Source of the DNA: Sutcliffiella deserti
GTDB lineage: Bacteria; Bacillota; Bacilli; Bacillales; Bacillaceae_I
Length of the DNA: 64,000 nt
Direction of reading: 5' to 3'
Assembly: GCF_020037475.1 (NCBI RefSeq)
Contig: NZ_JAIQDB010000001.1
Coordinates: 186,001-250,000, forward strand
Shown: in pieces, positions 6,806 to 15,824 of the stretch
How positions within the stretch are numbered: position 1 is the first letter of the stretch
Layout: every line of letters starts with the position of its first letter
Position numbers and translations under genes: made by a program
Notes under the pieces: model-generated
Told to the model about the DNA's origin: nothing
What the model saw: only the letters and a program-made list of their open reading frames with translations
Database searches by the model: none

Positions 6806-8011
6806 TCATCCTGCTTTGTTCAATTTTTTTATTACCTTACGAAGGTCGTCAGCCAAGTGTATACACTGTTGTCTTTCTTCAAGAGATAATTCAATATCTC
6901 CATATCTTACTTTGGCATATAATTGTATAAATTCTTCTTTTAGAAACGTTTCGCGCTTAAGCCATTCCTCGAGTGTTTCGTGAGGAAATCTTCCATGTTT
7001 TTTCTTCTGAGCCTGCTTTTCTAAACTATACATCAGCCTTCTCACCTGATTCTCAGGCGGCTTTTGCTTTCTTCTAAAGAGCTTAAAGTTGTCCGCTTCT
7101 TTTGTCATCCTCATGTGAAGCATAGGCTGAGCGGTTTCATCTTCCTCGTCTCTTCTAACCCTTTTCTTTCTTAAAATAAAAAACACAACTAAAGCAATGA
7201 AAAGGAGAATAAAAGCGATCACCAATGGATTGTCAAACATGTTCCCTGTTTGGGGTACGACTTCTGGCACAATTTCTTCATTCTCTTCAAGTTCTACAGA
7301 ACTTACCTCTTCTTGCCCTCTTGGCTTTACCTCCCAATCATGCAGGCCTAAAAGATAGAATAGCGGAATTGCAATTAGTTTTGTAATAAAAGTTAAGACT
7401 TTACCAATGAACTCAAAGGACGAGCCTATCAACCATTTACCTAAAGTTGCAAAAACTCCTGCAAATGCTAATACTGCTCCTAAAACACTTGCTGATGCAA
7501 TAAATACAATTTTCTGTAACGGTCTATTTCCTTTTAACGAGAAAAAAGATTCACCACTATAAAGAAATATTACAAGGAAGAGCTGACTTACAAATAGAAA
7601 GAGTAAGTTATTGCTATAAGGGTACTCCATAGCTACTGCACTAACATAGATGATAGGCATCCAAAAGAATGAATGCAGCAATAAACTGTAAGTGGAGACA
7701 GGTTTACCTTGCACAAAGTAAATAAAGCATCGATAGGATAAAAATAATCCTACTAACAAAGATACTGTAAGATGATAGTGAAAAACAAAAAGAATTAATG
7801 CAAGAACGGGAGCCACAAAAATAATGGCTACATAAGTTTGTGGTAATTTTGCAGTTAAACCCATGTAAATGATTATTCCAACCACATACGCCAATAAAAA
7901 GCCTGCTATGGATGGAAATATACCTTGATCTAAATGGAGTATCAGAACAAAGAAATAAATTATATTAAGTTCCATTAAAATTGCAAAACCATGTTTCCAA
8001 TTATCAGCCAT
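6806..8011 (-). CDS. DUF4129-type polytopic membrane protein, 401 aa
   Basis: The first 230 residues contain about seven hydrophobic helices. An acidic linker (about 231-262) and one more helix (about 266-285) follow, and the cytoplasmic C-terminus (about 300-395) resembles the DUF4129 tail. That tail ends membrane-bound transglutaminases of the YebA type. The transglutaminase domain itself, with its Cys-His-Asp catalytic set, is not here. Its start overlaps the end of the DUF58 gene by eight bases, so the two are translationally coupled. The MoxR-DUF58 context suggests a membrane or cell-wall associated complex; the exact role is unknown. Confidence 0.7.
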   Translation of the reverse strand: MADNWKHGFAILMELNIIYFFVLILHLDQGIFPSIAGFLLAYVVGIIIYMGLTAKLPQTYVAIIFVAPVLALILFVFHYHLTVSLLVGLFLSYRCFIYFVQGKPVSTYSLLLHSFFWMPIIYVSAVAMEYPYSNNLLFLFVSQLFLVIFLYSGESFFSLKGNRPLQKIVFIASASVLGAVLAFAGVFATLGKWLIGSSFEFIGKVLTFITKLIAIPLFYLLGLHDWEVKPRGQEEVSSVELEENEEIVPEVVPQTGNMFDNPLVIAFILLFIALVVFFILRKKRVRRDEEDETAQPMLHMRMTKEADNFKLFRRKQKPPENQVRRLMYSLEKQAQKKKHGRFPHETLEEWLKRETFLKEEFIQLYAKVRYGDIELSLEERQQCIHLADDLRKVIKKLNKAG

Positions 8012-9173
8012 GTTGTACCTCCTGACTCACGAAAGAACGCCATTGATGTAAAGAATATGTTTGATCTGAAACAGCCAGTCCATAAACATGAGAAGTGGTG
8101 GGCATATGCCAGCCAGCTACACTCTCTTGATCTGCACAAACAATGACATATGGAGAACTTAAGGCATGCTGATACGTGATCTTTTCAAATGAATGCATCC
8201 CAATGGCTACACTATTAACTTGTAATCTAGCAAGAAAAGTTAACGCCAACTGTAAATGTCTTTTCCCTTCCCCGTTTGGAAGTTCAAAGTAAGAAGGCTT
8301 TCCAACTTTCTTACTATTAACGATTAAAGAAAAAGGGATATGGTTGGAAGCAGCATGATGCAAAAGAAATGTCACAACCTTTATTCTTTCTTCTAAATAG
8401 GATGCACGAATATCTAAGACAATCAGCCAAGAAAATTGAGAGCTTCTTTCGAACATTTTGGTCTGGAGCCCAGCCATTCTTGCACTAGCTTTCCAATGAA
8501 TTTTATTAAAAGGATCTCCATTTTGGTAATCTCTTGTTCCAACTATCGTGGTCAAATCTTCAATTATTGCTGACTTAGAAGGGTAGTTACCTTGATTTTT
8601 AGGAATGATCCTTTTAAGCCCAGATACTTTCCTTTGATCCGAATAGACCACCACTTCCAATTTGGTAAGATCGACTTTTTGAAGATACACCTTTCCGTAA
8701 TCGATAAAGTGACCGATTTCAATATCAACACGATGGATCTTTGCAACGCCTCTTTTTTTAGCTATAAACGGAACCTCTATTTGTAATTCTCTTTTTCCGA
8801 AAATCGTGAATGGAATTTTTATTAAGTTTAATTGTTTTCTTTCTTCTCCAATGTGAAAGCTGATATTCTTATCTACCGCTAAGAGGACAGACCCAAAGAA
8901 AATAGGCAACCATGATTGTTGCTCAATTTTAATAGTGAATTTCCCTTCATCATTCGGAAAAAGTTTAATCTGATCTTCAACGATACTAAACTGCAGTTTT
9001 CTTCCTACAAACTCTAAGTAAAAATAACTGGCAAGGAAATAGAACATAAATAAACTGCTGATAAAAAAGAAAATGGTGTTTCCACTTAGGAACCCACCCA
9101 CAAGAAGAACGAAAGCCCCCGCTCTTAAATATTTGTGTTGGTTAAGGTTGTCAATTTGCTGGTTCCACTTCAT
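8004..9173 (-). CDS. DUF58 domain protein (YeaD type)
   Basis: DUF58 proteins pair with MoxR AAA+ ATPases in many bacteria; biochemical roles are largely unknown. The 389-aa product has two N-terminal hydrophobic segments (about 15-55), a beta-rich middle and the DUF58 core. The core includes the signature around DYQNGDPFNKIHWKASAR near residue 215, and a von Willebrand-A-like C-terminal half. It starts three bases after the MoxR stop and overlaps the next gene by eight bases, so the operon is tightly coupled. B. subtilis has the same pair as yeaC-yeaD followed by a transglutaminase. Confidence 0.85.
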   Translation of the reverse strand: MKWNQQIDNLNQHKYLRAGAFVLLVGGFLSGNTIFFFISSLFMFYFLASYFYLEFVGRKLQFSIVEDQIKLFPNDEGKFTIKIEQQSWLPIFFGSVLLAVDKNISFHIGEERKQLNLIKIPFTIFGKRELQIEVPFIAKKRGVAKIHRVDIEIGHFIDYGKVYLQKVDLTKLEVVVYSDQRKVSGLKRIIPKNQGNYPSKSAIIEDLTTIVGTRDYQNGDPFNKIHWKASARMAGLQTKMFERSSQFSWLIVLDIRASYLEERIKVVTFLLHHAASNHIPFSLIVNSKKVGKPSYFELPNGEGKRHLQLALTFLARLQVNSVAIGMHSFEKITYQHALSSPYVIVCADQESVAGWHMPTTSHVYGLAVSDQTYSLHQWRSFVSQEVQHG

Positions 9174-9175
9174 TG

Positions 9176-10111
9176 CTATATGGTCGCTTCCACAGGCACA
9201 CTGACACGGGAGAGCACCTCATCGATAATCTGCTTATTGGTTTTCTTTAAAGATCCTTCCATAGTAAGGACGATTCGATGACTTAGGACATATGGCGCCA
9301 TTTTCTTAACATCTTCAGGAAGAACAAATTTTCTGCTTTTAATAAATGCGTTTCCTTGTGCTGCTCGCATTAAAGCCAACGTTCCACGTGGACTGACACC
9401 CACCTCTATTTCTTCATGATCTCTTGTGGTGTGTATAATATCCAAAATGTAATCCTCCACTACCGAGGAGACCTTTATGCTATTTACGCTTTTTTGGAAA
9501 GACAATACTTCTTCTTTAGAAAAAAGGGCAGTAAGTTTTTGTATAGGTTCCTCGATTCGATAACTGTTCATCATCTGTTTTTCTTCTACGAATGTTGGAT
9601 ACCCCATATCAATTTGAATGAAGAATCGGTCCATTTGAGCTTCAGGCAATGGGAATGTCCCTTGCTGCGATTCGATTGGGTTTTGCGTTGCAATGACCAT
9701 GAATGGACCTGGAATTTGCATCGTCTCTCCATCTATTGTCACTTGTCTTTCTTCCATTACCTCTAGCAAACTGGATTGTGTACGAGGAGTAGCACGATTT
9801 ATTTCATCTGCTAATAAAATATTTGTCATAATTGGACCTGGTCTTAGCTCGAACTTCTGGTCCTTTGGATTAAAAAATTGAATTCCTGTAACGTCACTTG
9901 GCAGCACATCTGGTGTAAATTGAACACGTTTAAACTGTGCATCAAGCGTTTTAGCAAAGCTCTTTGCAAGCATCGTTTTTCCTGTTCCCGGTACGCTTTC
10001 AAGCAGAACATGTCCCTTATTTATTAATGCATTAAACATTAATTCCACCACGTCATCCTTCCCTATGATAACACTAGCCATTTCACTTTTTAGTCGTTGG
10101 ATTGTTTCCAT
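9176..10111 (-). CDS. MoxR-family AAA+ ATPase
   Basis: A chaperone-like ATPase thought to remodel or activate partner proteins. Walker A is PGTGKT (residues 41-46), Walker B is ILLADEINR with the acidic pair at 102-103. The sensor-1 region reads MVIATQNPIES, with an arginine-finger region and a C-terminal lid. The 311-aa length is standard. It is the first gene of a three-gene operon with a DUF58 protein and a DUF4129 membrane protein, which are probably its clients or partners. B. subtilis YeaC is the likely counterpart. Confidence 0.9.
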   Translation of the reverse strand: METIQRLKSEMASVIIGKDDVVELMFNALINKGHVLLESVPGTGKTMLAKSFAKTLDAQFKRVQFTPDVLPSDVTGIQFFNPKDQKFELRPGPIMTNILLADEINRATPRTQSSLLEVMEERQVTIDGETMQIPGPFMVIATQNPIESQQGTFPLPEAQMDRFFIQIDMGYPTFVEEKQMMNSYRIEEPIQKLTALFSKEEVLSFQKSVNSIKVSSVVEDYILDIIHTTRDHEEIEVGVSPRGTLALMRAAQGNAFIKSRKFVLPEDVKKMAPYVLSHRIVLTMEGSLKKTNKQIIDEVLSRVSVPVEATI

Positions 10112-10227
10112 TTACTATGAACACCCCTTGTATTATCTTTCTATTTAGAATTATTTTACCATTGATTAACTTTCAAATATAGACAAATTTCCCCCAATAG
10201 AAAACGATAATTTGAAAAGACAAAAAA

Positions 10228-10268
10228 ACGCTCATTAAGCGGGTACACTTAACTGAGCGTTTTTTTGT
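10228..10268. terminator. bidirectional terminator
   Basis: ACGCTCA and TGAGCGT bracket a longer imperfect stem with TTAAG/CTTAA inside. It is flanked by seven A residues and seven T residues. Placed after the DnaC-like gene on the minus strand. Confidence 0.85.
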
Positions 10269-10275
10269 CTTTTCT

Positions 10276-11067
10276 TTAGTCCTTAAACATAGTTAGATCT
10301 TTCGTGCGGTAACTTTCTGGAGTTACGATTGAGATTAATTGGTTTTGGCTCATTTTATTTTTTATTCGATCAGCTATTCGCTCTCCATAACGTTTCGTTA
10401 GATCACCTGGATGAATATTGGAAGTAAAGACAATACTCTTTCCTTGTCTCTGATTTAAGATGGAATAGATCGTCTGGTCTACCCATTCACTGATACGCTC
10501 AACTCCCAGATCATCGAGAATCAACACATCTACTTCAGAAATTGCTTTCATAAATTTGCTTTCGGAATATCCAGAATCATTTTCCCATGATGCAACAATT
10601 GTGTCCATAAGCTTTGGCACATCAAAGAACATTGCTGTAATATTATTTTGCTTAAAATATTTATATAAACCTACAGCCAGGTGGGTCTTGCCCCGACCAG
10701 TACGGCCATAAAAATATAGATTTTCTTTTCCTGTAAACTGGTCAAAATAGTCTATTGTGTTGGCAAGGGCGTCCCCTTGGCTAGTATAATCCATCTTAAA
10801 GTTTTCAAGTGTCGCATTTTCCAGTTCTTTTGGAACAATACAAAACTGCTCAAAGTATTTATGTTTTCTTCTTTTTTCTGCTTGCATCGTTTCAATTGCT
10901 AATCGGCAATCACATTCATTTTCAAACTCCTGCCATTGCCCTTTGTTTTCCCCACCAATGATCTGCATCCGCACGCGTTTAACTTCTCTATTACATTTAG
11001 AGCATACTCTACTTGATAAAACTTCTGTTTTCCCCATACTGCCTATCACAGCGCCAATTTTTTTCAT
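10276..11067 (-). CDS. DnaC/DnaI-like ATPase with N-terminal Cys cluster
   Basis: It resembles phage and bacterial helicase loaders and IstB-like AAA+ proteins. Counting from the upstream GTG at 11076, CSKC (25-28) and CDC (55-57) form a likely zinc site. Walker A is GRTGRGKT (124-131), Walker B is VLILDDLG, and sensor-1 is IVFTSN. I take the ATG at 11067, eight bases after GGAGG. It is monocistronic, with no phage genes beside it. Helicase loading is the family role; the partner helicase cannot be seen. The true replication gene dnaI normally sits with dnaB, so this is a separate, phage-like copy. Confidence 0.8.
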   Translation of the reverse strand: MKKIGAVIGSMGKTEVLSSRVCSKCNREVKRVRMQIIGGENKGQWQEFENECDCRLAIETMQAEKRRKHKYFEQFCIVPKELENATLENFKMDYTSQGDALANTIDYFDQFTGKENLYFYGRTGRGKTHLAVGLYKYFKQNNITAMFFDVPKLMDTIVASWENDSGYSESKFMKAISEVDVLILDDLGVERISEWVDQTIYSILNQRQGKSIVFTSNIHPGDLTKRYGERIADRIKNKMSQNQLISIVTPESYRTKDLTMFKD

Positions 11068-11196
11068 TATGTCCACCTCCAGTATAAATATGGCTTTTTT
11101 ATATATTTTTAATTTGTCTTTATGTTTTACTAGTGCAATTATAATAGTTTCAGGTATAATAATACAAGAAATGTTAACGAGTTCGGAGGGAAGAAC

Positions 11197-11622
11197 ATGT
11201 TAACCGGATGGTTTTTATGGTTAATTTTATTTTGGGTAGTTACAATGATTGGATTACTTGCCATTGGCGGTTTTTTCATGTTTCGCAAATTTTTAAAGCG
11301 TCTGCCAAAAGAAGATGGAATGTCTGAACTGGACTGGCAGGATTATTATATTAAAGAAACACGTGAACGTTGGCCAGACGATTTGTTGTCACTGCTAGAG
11401 GAACTTGTCTCTCCTGTACCGGAATTGTTTAGAGATATCGCTAGACAAAAAATTGCTGGTAAAATTGGCGAGCTTGCCTTTAAGGAAAATGCGCCTATTA
11501 TTACAAAAGAGCATGTCATTAGAGGCTATATACTAGCAACGCCTAAACGTGATCACAAATTTCTTATTAAAACGCTAGAAAATCTCGACATTGATCAAAC
11601 CCCATATCAGCACCTTTTCTGA
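11197..11622 (+). CDS. yneK: YneK-like DUF2621 protein
   Basis: One N-terminal membrane helix (residues about 5-30), then a soluble helical domain of about 105 residues. The length (141 aa) and position next to the ccd genes match B. subtilis YneK. Function is unknown. The ATG has a GGAGGG ribosome binding site six bases upstream. It is convergent with ccdC and shares a terminator with it. Confidence 0.8.
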   Translation: MLTGWFLWLILFWVVTMIGLLAIGGFFMFRKFLKRLPKEDGMSELDWQDYYIKETRERWPDDLLSLLEELVSPVPELFRDIARQKIAGKIGELAFKENAPIITKEHVIRGYILATPKRDHKFLIKTLENLDIDQTPYQHLF

Positions 11623-11639
11623 GATTCATTAAAGGAAAA

Positions 11640-11668
11640 TAAAAACCTCGGTTTACACCGGGGTTTTT
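11640..11668. terminator. shared terminator of yneK and ccdC
   Basis: AACC(T)CGG and CCG(G)GGTT form a stem with loop TTTACA, with an A run on the left and a T run on the right. It overlaps the last codons of ccdC. Confidence 0.8.
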
Positions 11669-12147
11669 ATTGTTGATAGCGTTCCACCACTTTCAAGCTT
11701 CTTATATTTCAAATACATCGCTATTCTCCAAGGAACAATCATCCCAAAAGCAAGCAGCCAGAACATTCCGGTCAACTCTCCAAGATCAATTGTTGTACTT
11801 AAAACCAATTTCATTACAATCCGAATGACCAATAAACCTAAAAGGATAAAAACGAATGCTTTTGAACGTTTCAAATAAATATCTGCATCCCTTATTTCGA
11901 ACTTAGATGTTTTGATAAGAAAAATTGAAAAGATTGCACCAACAGCGAGTGCTTCAACAATCTGCAGTGAATTTACACGAAACTCAGGAAATAAGAACAT
12001 TAGCGCTCCGCTACTCATAAATATCGGAGGCAGTATAATTTTTTTCACCGAAGAGGGTTTTTTTGCTGCTTTCATTCTAATAAAGATGACTAGTAGCGCC
12101 ATACATACAGCGAAAATCGTAGATAGAATAGTTTGCACAAAGATCAT
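11653..12147 (-). CDS. ccdC: CcdC/YneJ family membrane protein
   Basis: A 164-aa protein with four to five hydrophobic helices and no large soluble domain. It belongs to the CcdC (DUF1453) family encoded downstream of ccdA in Bacillus. The family is linked by position to cytochrome c maturation, but in B. subtilis ccdC is reported as dispensable, so the role is unclear. It lies 141 bases after the response-regulator gene; a weak hairpin sits in the gap. Confidence 0.85.
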   Translation of the reverse strand: MIFVQTILSTIFAVCMALLVIFIRMKAAKKPSSVKKIILPPIFMSSGALMFLFPEFRVNSLQIVEALAVGAIFSIFLIKTSKFEIRDADIYLKRSKAFVFILLGLLVIRIVMKLVLSTTIDLGELTGMFWLLAFGMIVPWRIAMYLKYKKLESGGTLSTIKTPV

Positions 12148-12240
12148 CCTTTATTTTTACAACTTTTTACCTCTTACTATTATACCGAAAAAAACAAATA
12201 ATAAAAGTAGTTAATCGGTGTTATTATAAAAGCCATAATA

Positions 12241-12278
12241 AATAAACTACCATTCTAATAATCTTGGAATGGTAGTTT
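12241..12278 (-). terminator. hairpin after ccdB
   Basis: AAACTACCATTC and GAATGGTAGTTT form an exact 12-bp stem. The T tract on the minus strand is short (ATTATGG after TTT), so termination may be partial and allow read-through into ccdC. Confidence 0.6.
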
Positions 12279-12288
12279 ACCTAAAAAA

Positions 12289-12648
12289 TTAGCCTAATAC
12301 TCTTTTTACCGCCTCTAAAACCCTGCTTTCATCGAAAGGCTTTACAATAAAATCCTTCGCGCCAGCTTCTATTGCCTCAACAATTAATCGCTGCTGCCCC
12401 ATTGCTGAACACATGATAATTTTTGCTTTTGGAAACTGTTCCAATATTTCACGAACCGCTTCAATTCCGTTCATTTCTGGCATGGTAATATCCATTGTCA
12501 CTAGATCAGGTTGAAAGTCACGATAAAGCGAGACAGCTTCCTTCCCGTTTTCCGCTTCCCCGACAACAGCGTGGTTGGCTTTTGTTAGAATGTTCCTTAT
12601 TGTTAGCCTCATAAACTTTGCATCATCCACCACTAAAACATTAGCCAC
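12289..12648 (-). CDS. ccdB: CheY-like single-domain response regulator (YneI)
   Basis: A stand-alone receiver domain of 119 aa. The acidic pair follows LVVDD near residue 8, the phosphorylatable Asp is in LVTMD (about 53), the Thr/Ser is in CSAMG (about 82) and the conserved Lys in FIVKPF (about 104). There is no output domain. It sits between ccdA and ccdC, as in B. subtilis (yneI). No histidine kinase is near, so its signal and partner are unknown. Confidence 0.9.
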   Translation of the reverse strand: MANVLVVDDAKFMRLTIRNILTKANHAVVGEAENGKEAVSLYRDFQPDLVTMDITMPEMNGIEAVREILEQFPKAKIIMCSAMGQQRLIVEAIEAGAKDFIVKPFDESRVLEAVKRVLG

Positions 12649-12742
12649 CGCAGAAAACCTCCTTATGTCCTATAAAAAAAGTTATATCCAATTTTTACTT
12701 TACCCTTTTTAAGATAAGGAAGCAACTAATAAAACTATTCTT

Positions 12743-13456
12743 TTAGAAACCTTGAAATCCGCCGGTTATTCTAGATAACCAAGCAATAATTTTTGTCATC
12801 CAATCGAAAAACAAGAGAATCCCCATCGCAATCATCGAATACCCACCAATTTTCATAATTAGCAAATGATTCCGTTTAATCCAATCTAGTTTTCCTACAA
12901 AGAAAGATAATATAAAAAATGGAATGCCAAACCCAAGTACATAGGCAGTCATATATAGCACACCAGAGGAAGGGTTATTCGCTGATAATGTGAATACGGA
13001 CGCTAAGATAGGACCTGTACACGGTGTCCATCCAGCAGCAAATGCCATCCCGATTAAAATCGTTCCGAGGTATCCTGAAGGTCGATTTTTAAAAGAGATT
13101 TTTTTATCTTGCATAAGGAATTTGGGTTGAAATACCCCAACAATCATAAACCCGAAAATGATGATCAGAATGGCCCCAACTTGTCTAATCAAATCTTGGT
13201 AATTTGTAAAAAAGTTCCCTATAAAAAAAGTGGTCCCAAAACCAAGCGTAATAAAGATACTAGAAAAACCTAATAAAAAGAATATTGTATGTATAATACT
13301 TCTTCGTTGCAACATTCCTTTATCTGATTTAAGCTGCTCCACAGATACTCCTGTTATGTACGATAAAAAAGCAGGGTAAATAGGGAGTGTGCATGGTGAG
13401 ATAAAGGATAAGAATCCAGCACCAAAGGCTAATAATAAAGTAATATCTGCTTCCAT
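12743..13456 (-). CDS. ccdA: CcdA thiol-disulfide electron carrier
   Basis: CcdA moves reducing equivalents across the membrane to apocytochrome c thioredoxins (and to spore-coat or cortex thioredoxins in Bacillus). The 237-aa product has six hydrophobic helices. The two redox Cys are visible, one in [16 protein letters not shown] near the N-terminus and one in [10 protein letters not shown] mid-protein, each in the family Pro-Cys setting. It is first in the ccdA-ccdB-ccdC cluster. A family A repeat lies in its upstream region. Confidence 0.93.
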   Translation of the reverse strand: MEADITLLLAFGAGFLSFISPCTLPIYPAFLSYITGVSVEQLKSDKGMLQRRSIIHTIFFLLGFSSIFITLGFGTTFFIGNFFTNYQDLIRQVGAILIIIFGFMIVGVFQPKFLMQDKKISFKNRPSGYLGTILIGMAFAAGWTPCTGPILASVFTLSANNPSSGVLYMTAYVLGFGIPFFILSFFVGKLDWIKRNHLLIMKIGGYSMIAMGILLFFDWMTKIIAWLSRITGGFQGF

Positions 13457-13490
13457 ATTATCACTGCTCCTACACGATTGTTCTCTTTAT

Positions 13491-13592
13491 GGCTGTGTTA
13501 GAAAAGCTGTTGATTTCAGCTGAGGTTTACACCTTATTCTCCAATCATCAGCTTGAGAAGCGCTATTACCGACACTCCTCTATAACAGAGCC
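13491..13592. repeat. repeat family A, short copy (102 bp)
   Basis: It begins GGCTGTGTTA and ends TAACAGAGCC, inverted termini. The flanks are CTCTTTAT (13483-13490) and CTCTCTAT (13593-13600), matching in 7 of 8 bases as expected for a target-site duplication. The interior keeps GTTGATTTC and CTCCAATCATC and lacks the rest of the long form. Confidence 0.65.
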
Positions 13593-13728
13593 CTCTCTAT
13601 AGTAACAGATTAACCAGATTATCGTAGCACTTCCCACCATTATTCTATGTCAAAACCATGACAATCTTTCTTTCTCAATGAATATCTTCCATTCAAAATT
13701 TAAAGTCCCATTAACTTGAAAATATTCT

Positions 13729-13757
13729 TTGAATTCCCTAAAGTATTCTTGTATAAT
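13729..13757 (+). promoter_or_regulatory. sigma-A promoter of the Spo0E-like gene
   Basis: TTGAAT (13729-13734) and TATAAT (13752-13757) are separated by 17 bases, 36 bases before the TTG start. Confidence 0.7.
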
Positions 13758-13793
13758 AATGATACCAATTGGAAGAAGAAAGGAAACACAACT

Positions 13794-13982
13794 TTGGCTA
13801 CTAAACAGGAGATTTTACAACTTATAGAAAAAAAACGGACGGAATTAATTGATATTGTTGCTAACTATGGAATGTCCTCGACTAAAACTTTAAAAGTAAG
13901 CCAAGAACTAGACATCCTATTAAATAAGTATAACCAGTTAATTGTTCCAAAATATAAGGCTGATTCTGATATGTACATCTAG
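13794..13982 (+). CDS. ynzD: Spo0E-family aspartyl-phosphate phosphatase
   Basis: Small two-helix proteins of this family dephosphorylate Spo0A~P and so restrain sporulation. The 62-aa product has the family signature SQELD in helix 2, after a helix rich in Glu, Lys and Arg. An upstream in-frame ATG (13716) would add residues unlike the family and sits ahead of the promoter. I therefore choose TTG 13794, nine bases after AGGA. Position beside ccdA matches B. subtilis ynzD. A terminator overlaps the stop. Confidence 0.85.
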   Translation: MATKQEILQLIEKKRTELIDIVANYGMSSTKTLKVSQELDILLNKYNQLIVPKYKADSDMYI

Positions 13983-14008
13983 AACCATCAAATCTGATGG
14001 TTCTTTTT
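13981..14008 (+). terminator. terminator of the Spo0E-like gene
   Basis: AGAACCATCA and TGATGGTTCT with loop AATC, followed by TTTT. It begins within the stop codon. Confidence 0.85.
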
Positions 14009-14027
14009 GTTCTATTATAAGTAACGT

Positions 14028-15821
14028 TCAAATAACGGCATTTTCTACTGTATCCGCTTGCCCGTTTTGTAAAAGGTACATTTTGTAATACAAGCCCTCT
14101 TGCTTTAATAGCTCCTGGTGCGTTCCTTGTTCTACTATTTCACCTTGATGTAGAACCAATATACAGTCCGCATCCTGAATGGTGGAAAGTCGATGGGCAA
14201 TAGCAATCGTTGTTCTTCCTTTTCGCATTTTTTCCAAAGCTGCCTGAATCGCTTCTTCTGTTTCCGTATCAATGTTGGCAGTCGCTTCATCCAACACTAA
14301 AATTTTTGGTTTCACAGCAATAGTTCTTGCAAAAGCGACCAATTGTCTTTGACCACTTGAAAAAGTAGCCCCTCTTTCTACAACTAATTGTTCATACTGA
14401 TCAGGAAGCTTCTTTATAAAGGTATCCGCTTGTACAAACTCGGCAGCATCTCGAATTTCTTGGTCGGTTATGGATGGGTCATGCATTCGAATATTATAGT
14501 TTATCGTACCATAAAAGAGAAAAGGGTCCTGAAGAACTAGCCCCATCTTTTTACGAAGTTCCTTATCTTCAAAATTCTTCAATTCTACACCATCTAATAA
14601 AATCTGGCCATTTTTAATCTCATAAAATCTCATAAGTAAATTGATAATCGAGCTTTTCCCACTGCCTGTATGCCCAACCAGTGCTATTGTTTCTCCAGGA
14701 TTCGCTTTAAAGGAAATATTTTTTAGAACATCCCTTTTGCCGTCATAGGAGAAGGTGACATTTTTAAATTCAATCTCACCTTCCTTAATAACCGGAGCTA
14801 GCCCTTCTTTTTCTGAGATTGGAGCCAGTTCTTTTTCATCAAGTAAATCAAAAACTCTGGATGCAGAAACGATTGCCTGCTGATACATCGAGAGCCTCAT
14901 CATCATTTGATTAACAGGTTCAAAGAAGCGTCCTAAGTAATTGACAAAAGCATAAAGTACACCAATCTCTATAACGTTTGTAATGGAGGATACACCAAAG
15001 TAACTTAGCACCAATATTAAGGATAATACATAAACAAAATCGATAGCCGGACGCAGCAGAAGGCCGTCTAATTTAATATTCTTAACTCCAGCTTGATAAT
15101 GAGCTTCGTTAATCTCAGAGAATTCCTTGCGCAGTCTTCTCTCTTGCCTGAATACTTGAATAATCGACATGCCCTGCAAAGATTCGTTAAGCTTTGCATT
15201 AAGCTGACTTAACCTTTCCCTCATATCCGAATAATACCTTGAACTGAAGTAGCGATATGCTGCCATAATTCCTAATATTATAGGAATAATAAACAGACAA
15301 AATAAGGCTAATTGTACATTCAGATAAAACATTGCCAGGAATATACCTATTAAAAATACACCATTTTGGACAAAGGTTGAAATTACACTAACAAACATTT
15401 CTTTAATGGCCTCGGTATCATTTGTTACTCTCGAAACGATACTACCACCTGGTGTTTGATCAAAAAACTTTAACCCAAGAGTTTGCACTTTTGAAAATAC
15501 ATCAATCCGAAGTTCTTGAATGATCTTTAATGATATTTCCTGAAACTTCAGTAATTGAAAATAGGTCACGGTAACTTTCAACACTAACACACCAATATAG
15601 AGAGCCGCGAGGAAGAAAATAGGACCTCTTTCCATAGCTTGAGGTGTCAAGTAATCATCAATGAAGATAGCGATGATAAGCGGCCCTGCTATTTCCCCCA
15701 CAGTTGCTATAACCAGCAGCAAAAAAGCAAAGGCAAATTGCTTCGTATGGGGCTTCGCATAGGATAAGAGTCTTTTTAATACTTTTCTTTGTTCTTTAGC
15801 TGAGATAGATTGATTGTTCAT
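14028..15821 (-). CDS. ABC exporter half, YheH-type (canonical ATP site)
   Basis: Half-transporter of 597 aa: six-helix exporter domain (about 20-320), then an ATPase domain. Walker A is GHTGSGKSS. The signature is FSSGQ instead of LSGGQ. Walker B is ILVLDEA with the catalytic Glu present. This is the pattern of B. subtilis YheH (BmrD), one half of an asymmetric heterodimeric multidrug exporter. The partner gene ends four bases upstream, so they are co-translated. Substrate cannot be read from sequence. Confidence 0.88.
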   Translation of the reverse strand: MNNQSISAKEQRKVLKRLLSYAKPHTKQFAFAFLLLVIATVGEIAGPLIIAIFIDDYLTPQAMERGPIFFLAALYIGVLVLKVTVTYFQLLKFQEISLKIIQELRIDVFSKVQTLGLKFFDQTPGGSIVSRVTNDTEAIKEMFVSVISTFVQNGVFLIGIFLAMFYLNVQLALFCLFIIPIILGIMAAYRYFSSRYYSDMRERLSQLNAKLNESLQGMSIIQVFRQERRLRKEFSEINEAHYQAGVKNIKLDGLLLRPAIDFVYVLSLILVLSYFGVSSITNVIEIGVLYAFVNYLGRFFEPVNQMMMRLSMYQQAIVSASRVFDLLDEKELAPISEKEGLAPVIKEGEIEFKNVTFSYDGKRDVLKNISFKANPGETIALVGHTGSGKSSIINLLMRFYEIKNGQILLDGVELKNFEDKELRKKMGLVLQDPFLFYGTINYNIRMHDPSITDQEIRDAAEFVQADTFIKKLPDQYEQLVVERGATFSSGQRQLVAFARTIAVKPKILVLDEATANIDTETEEAIQAALEKMRKGRTTIAIAHRLSTIQDADCILVLHQGEIVEQGTHQELLKQEGLYYKMYLLQNGQADTVENAVI

Positions 15822-15824
15822 TAT

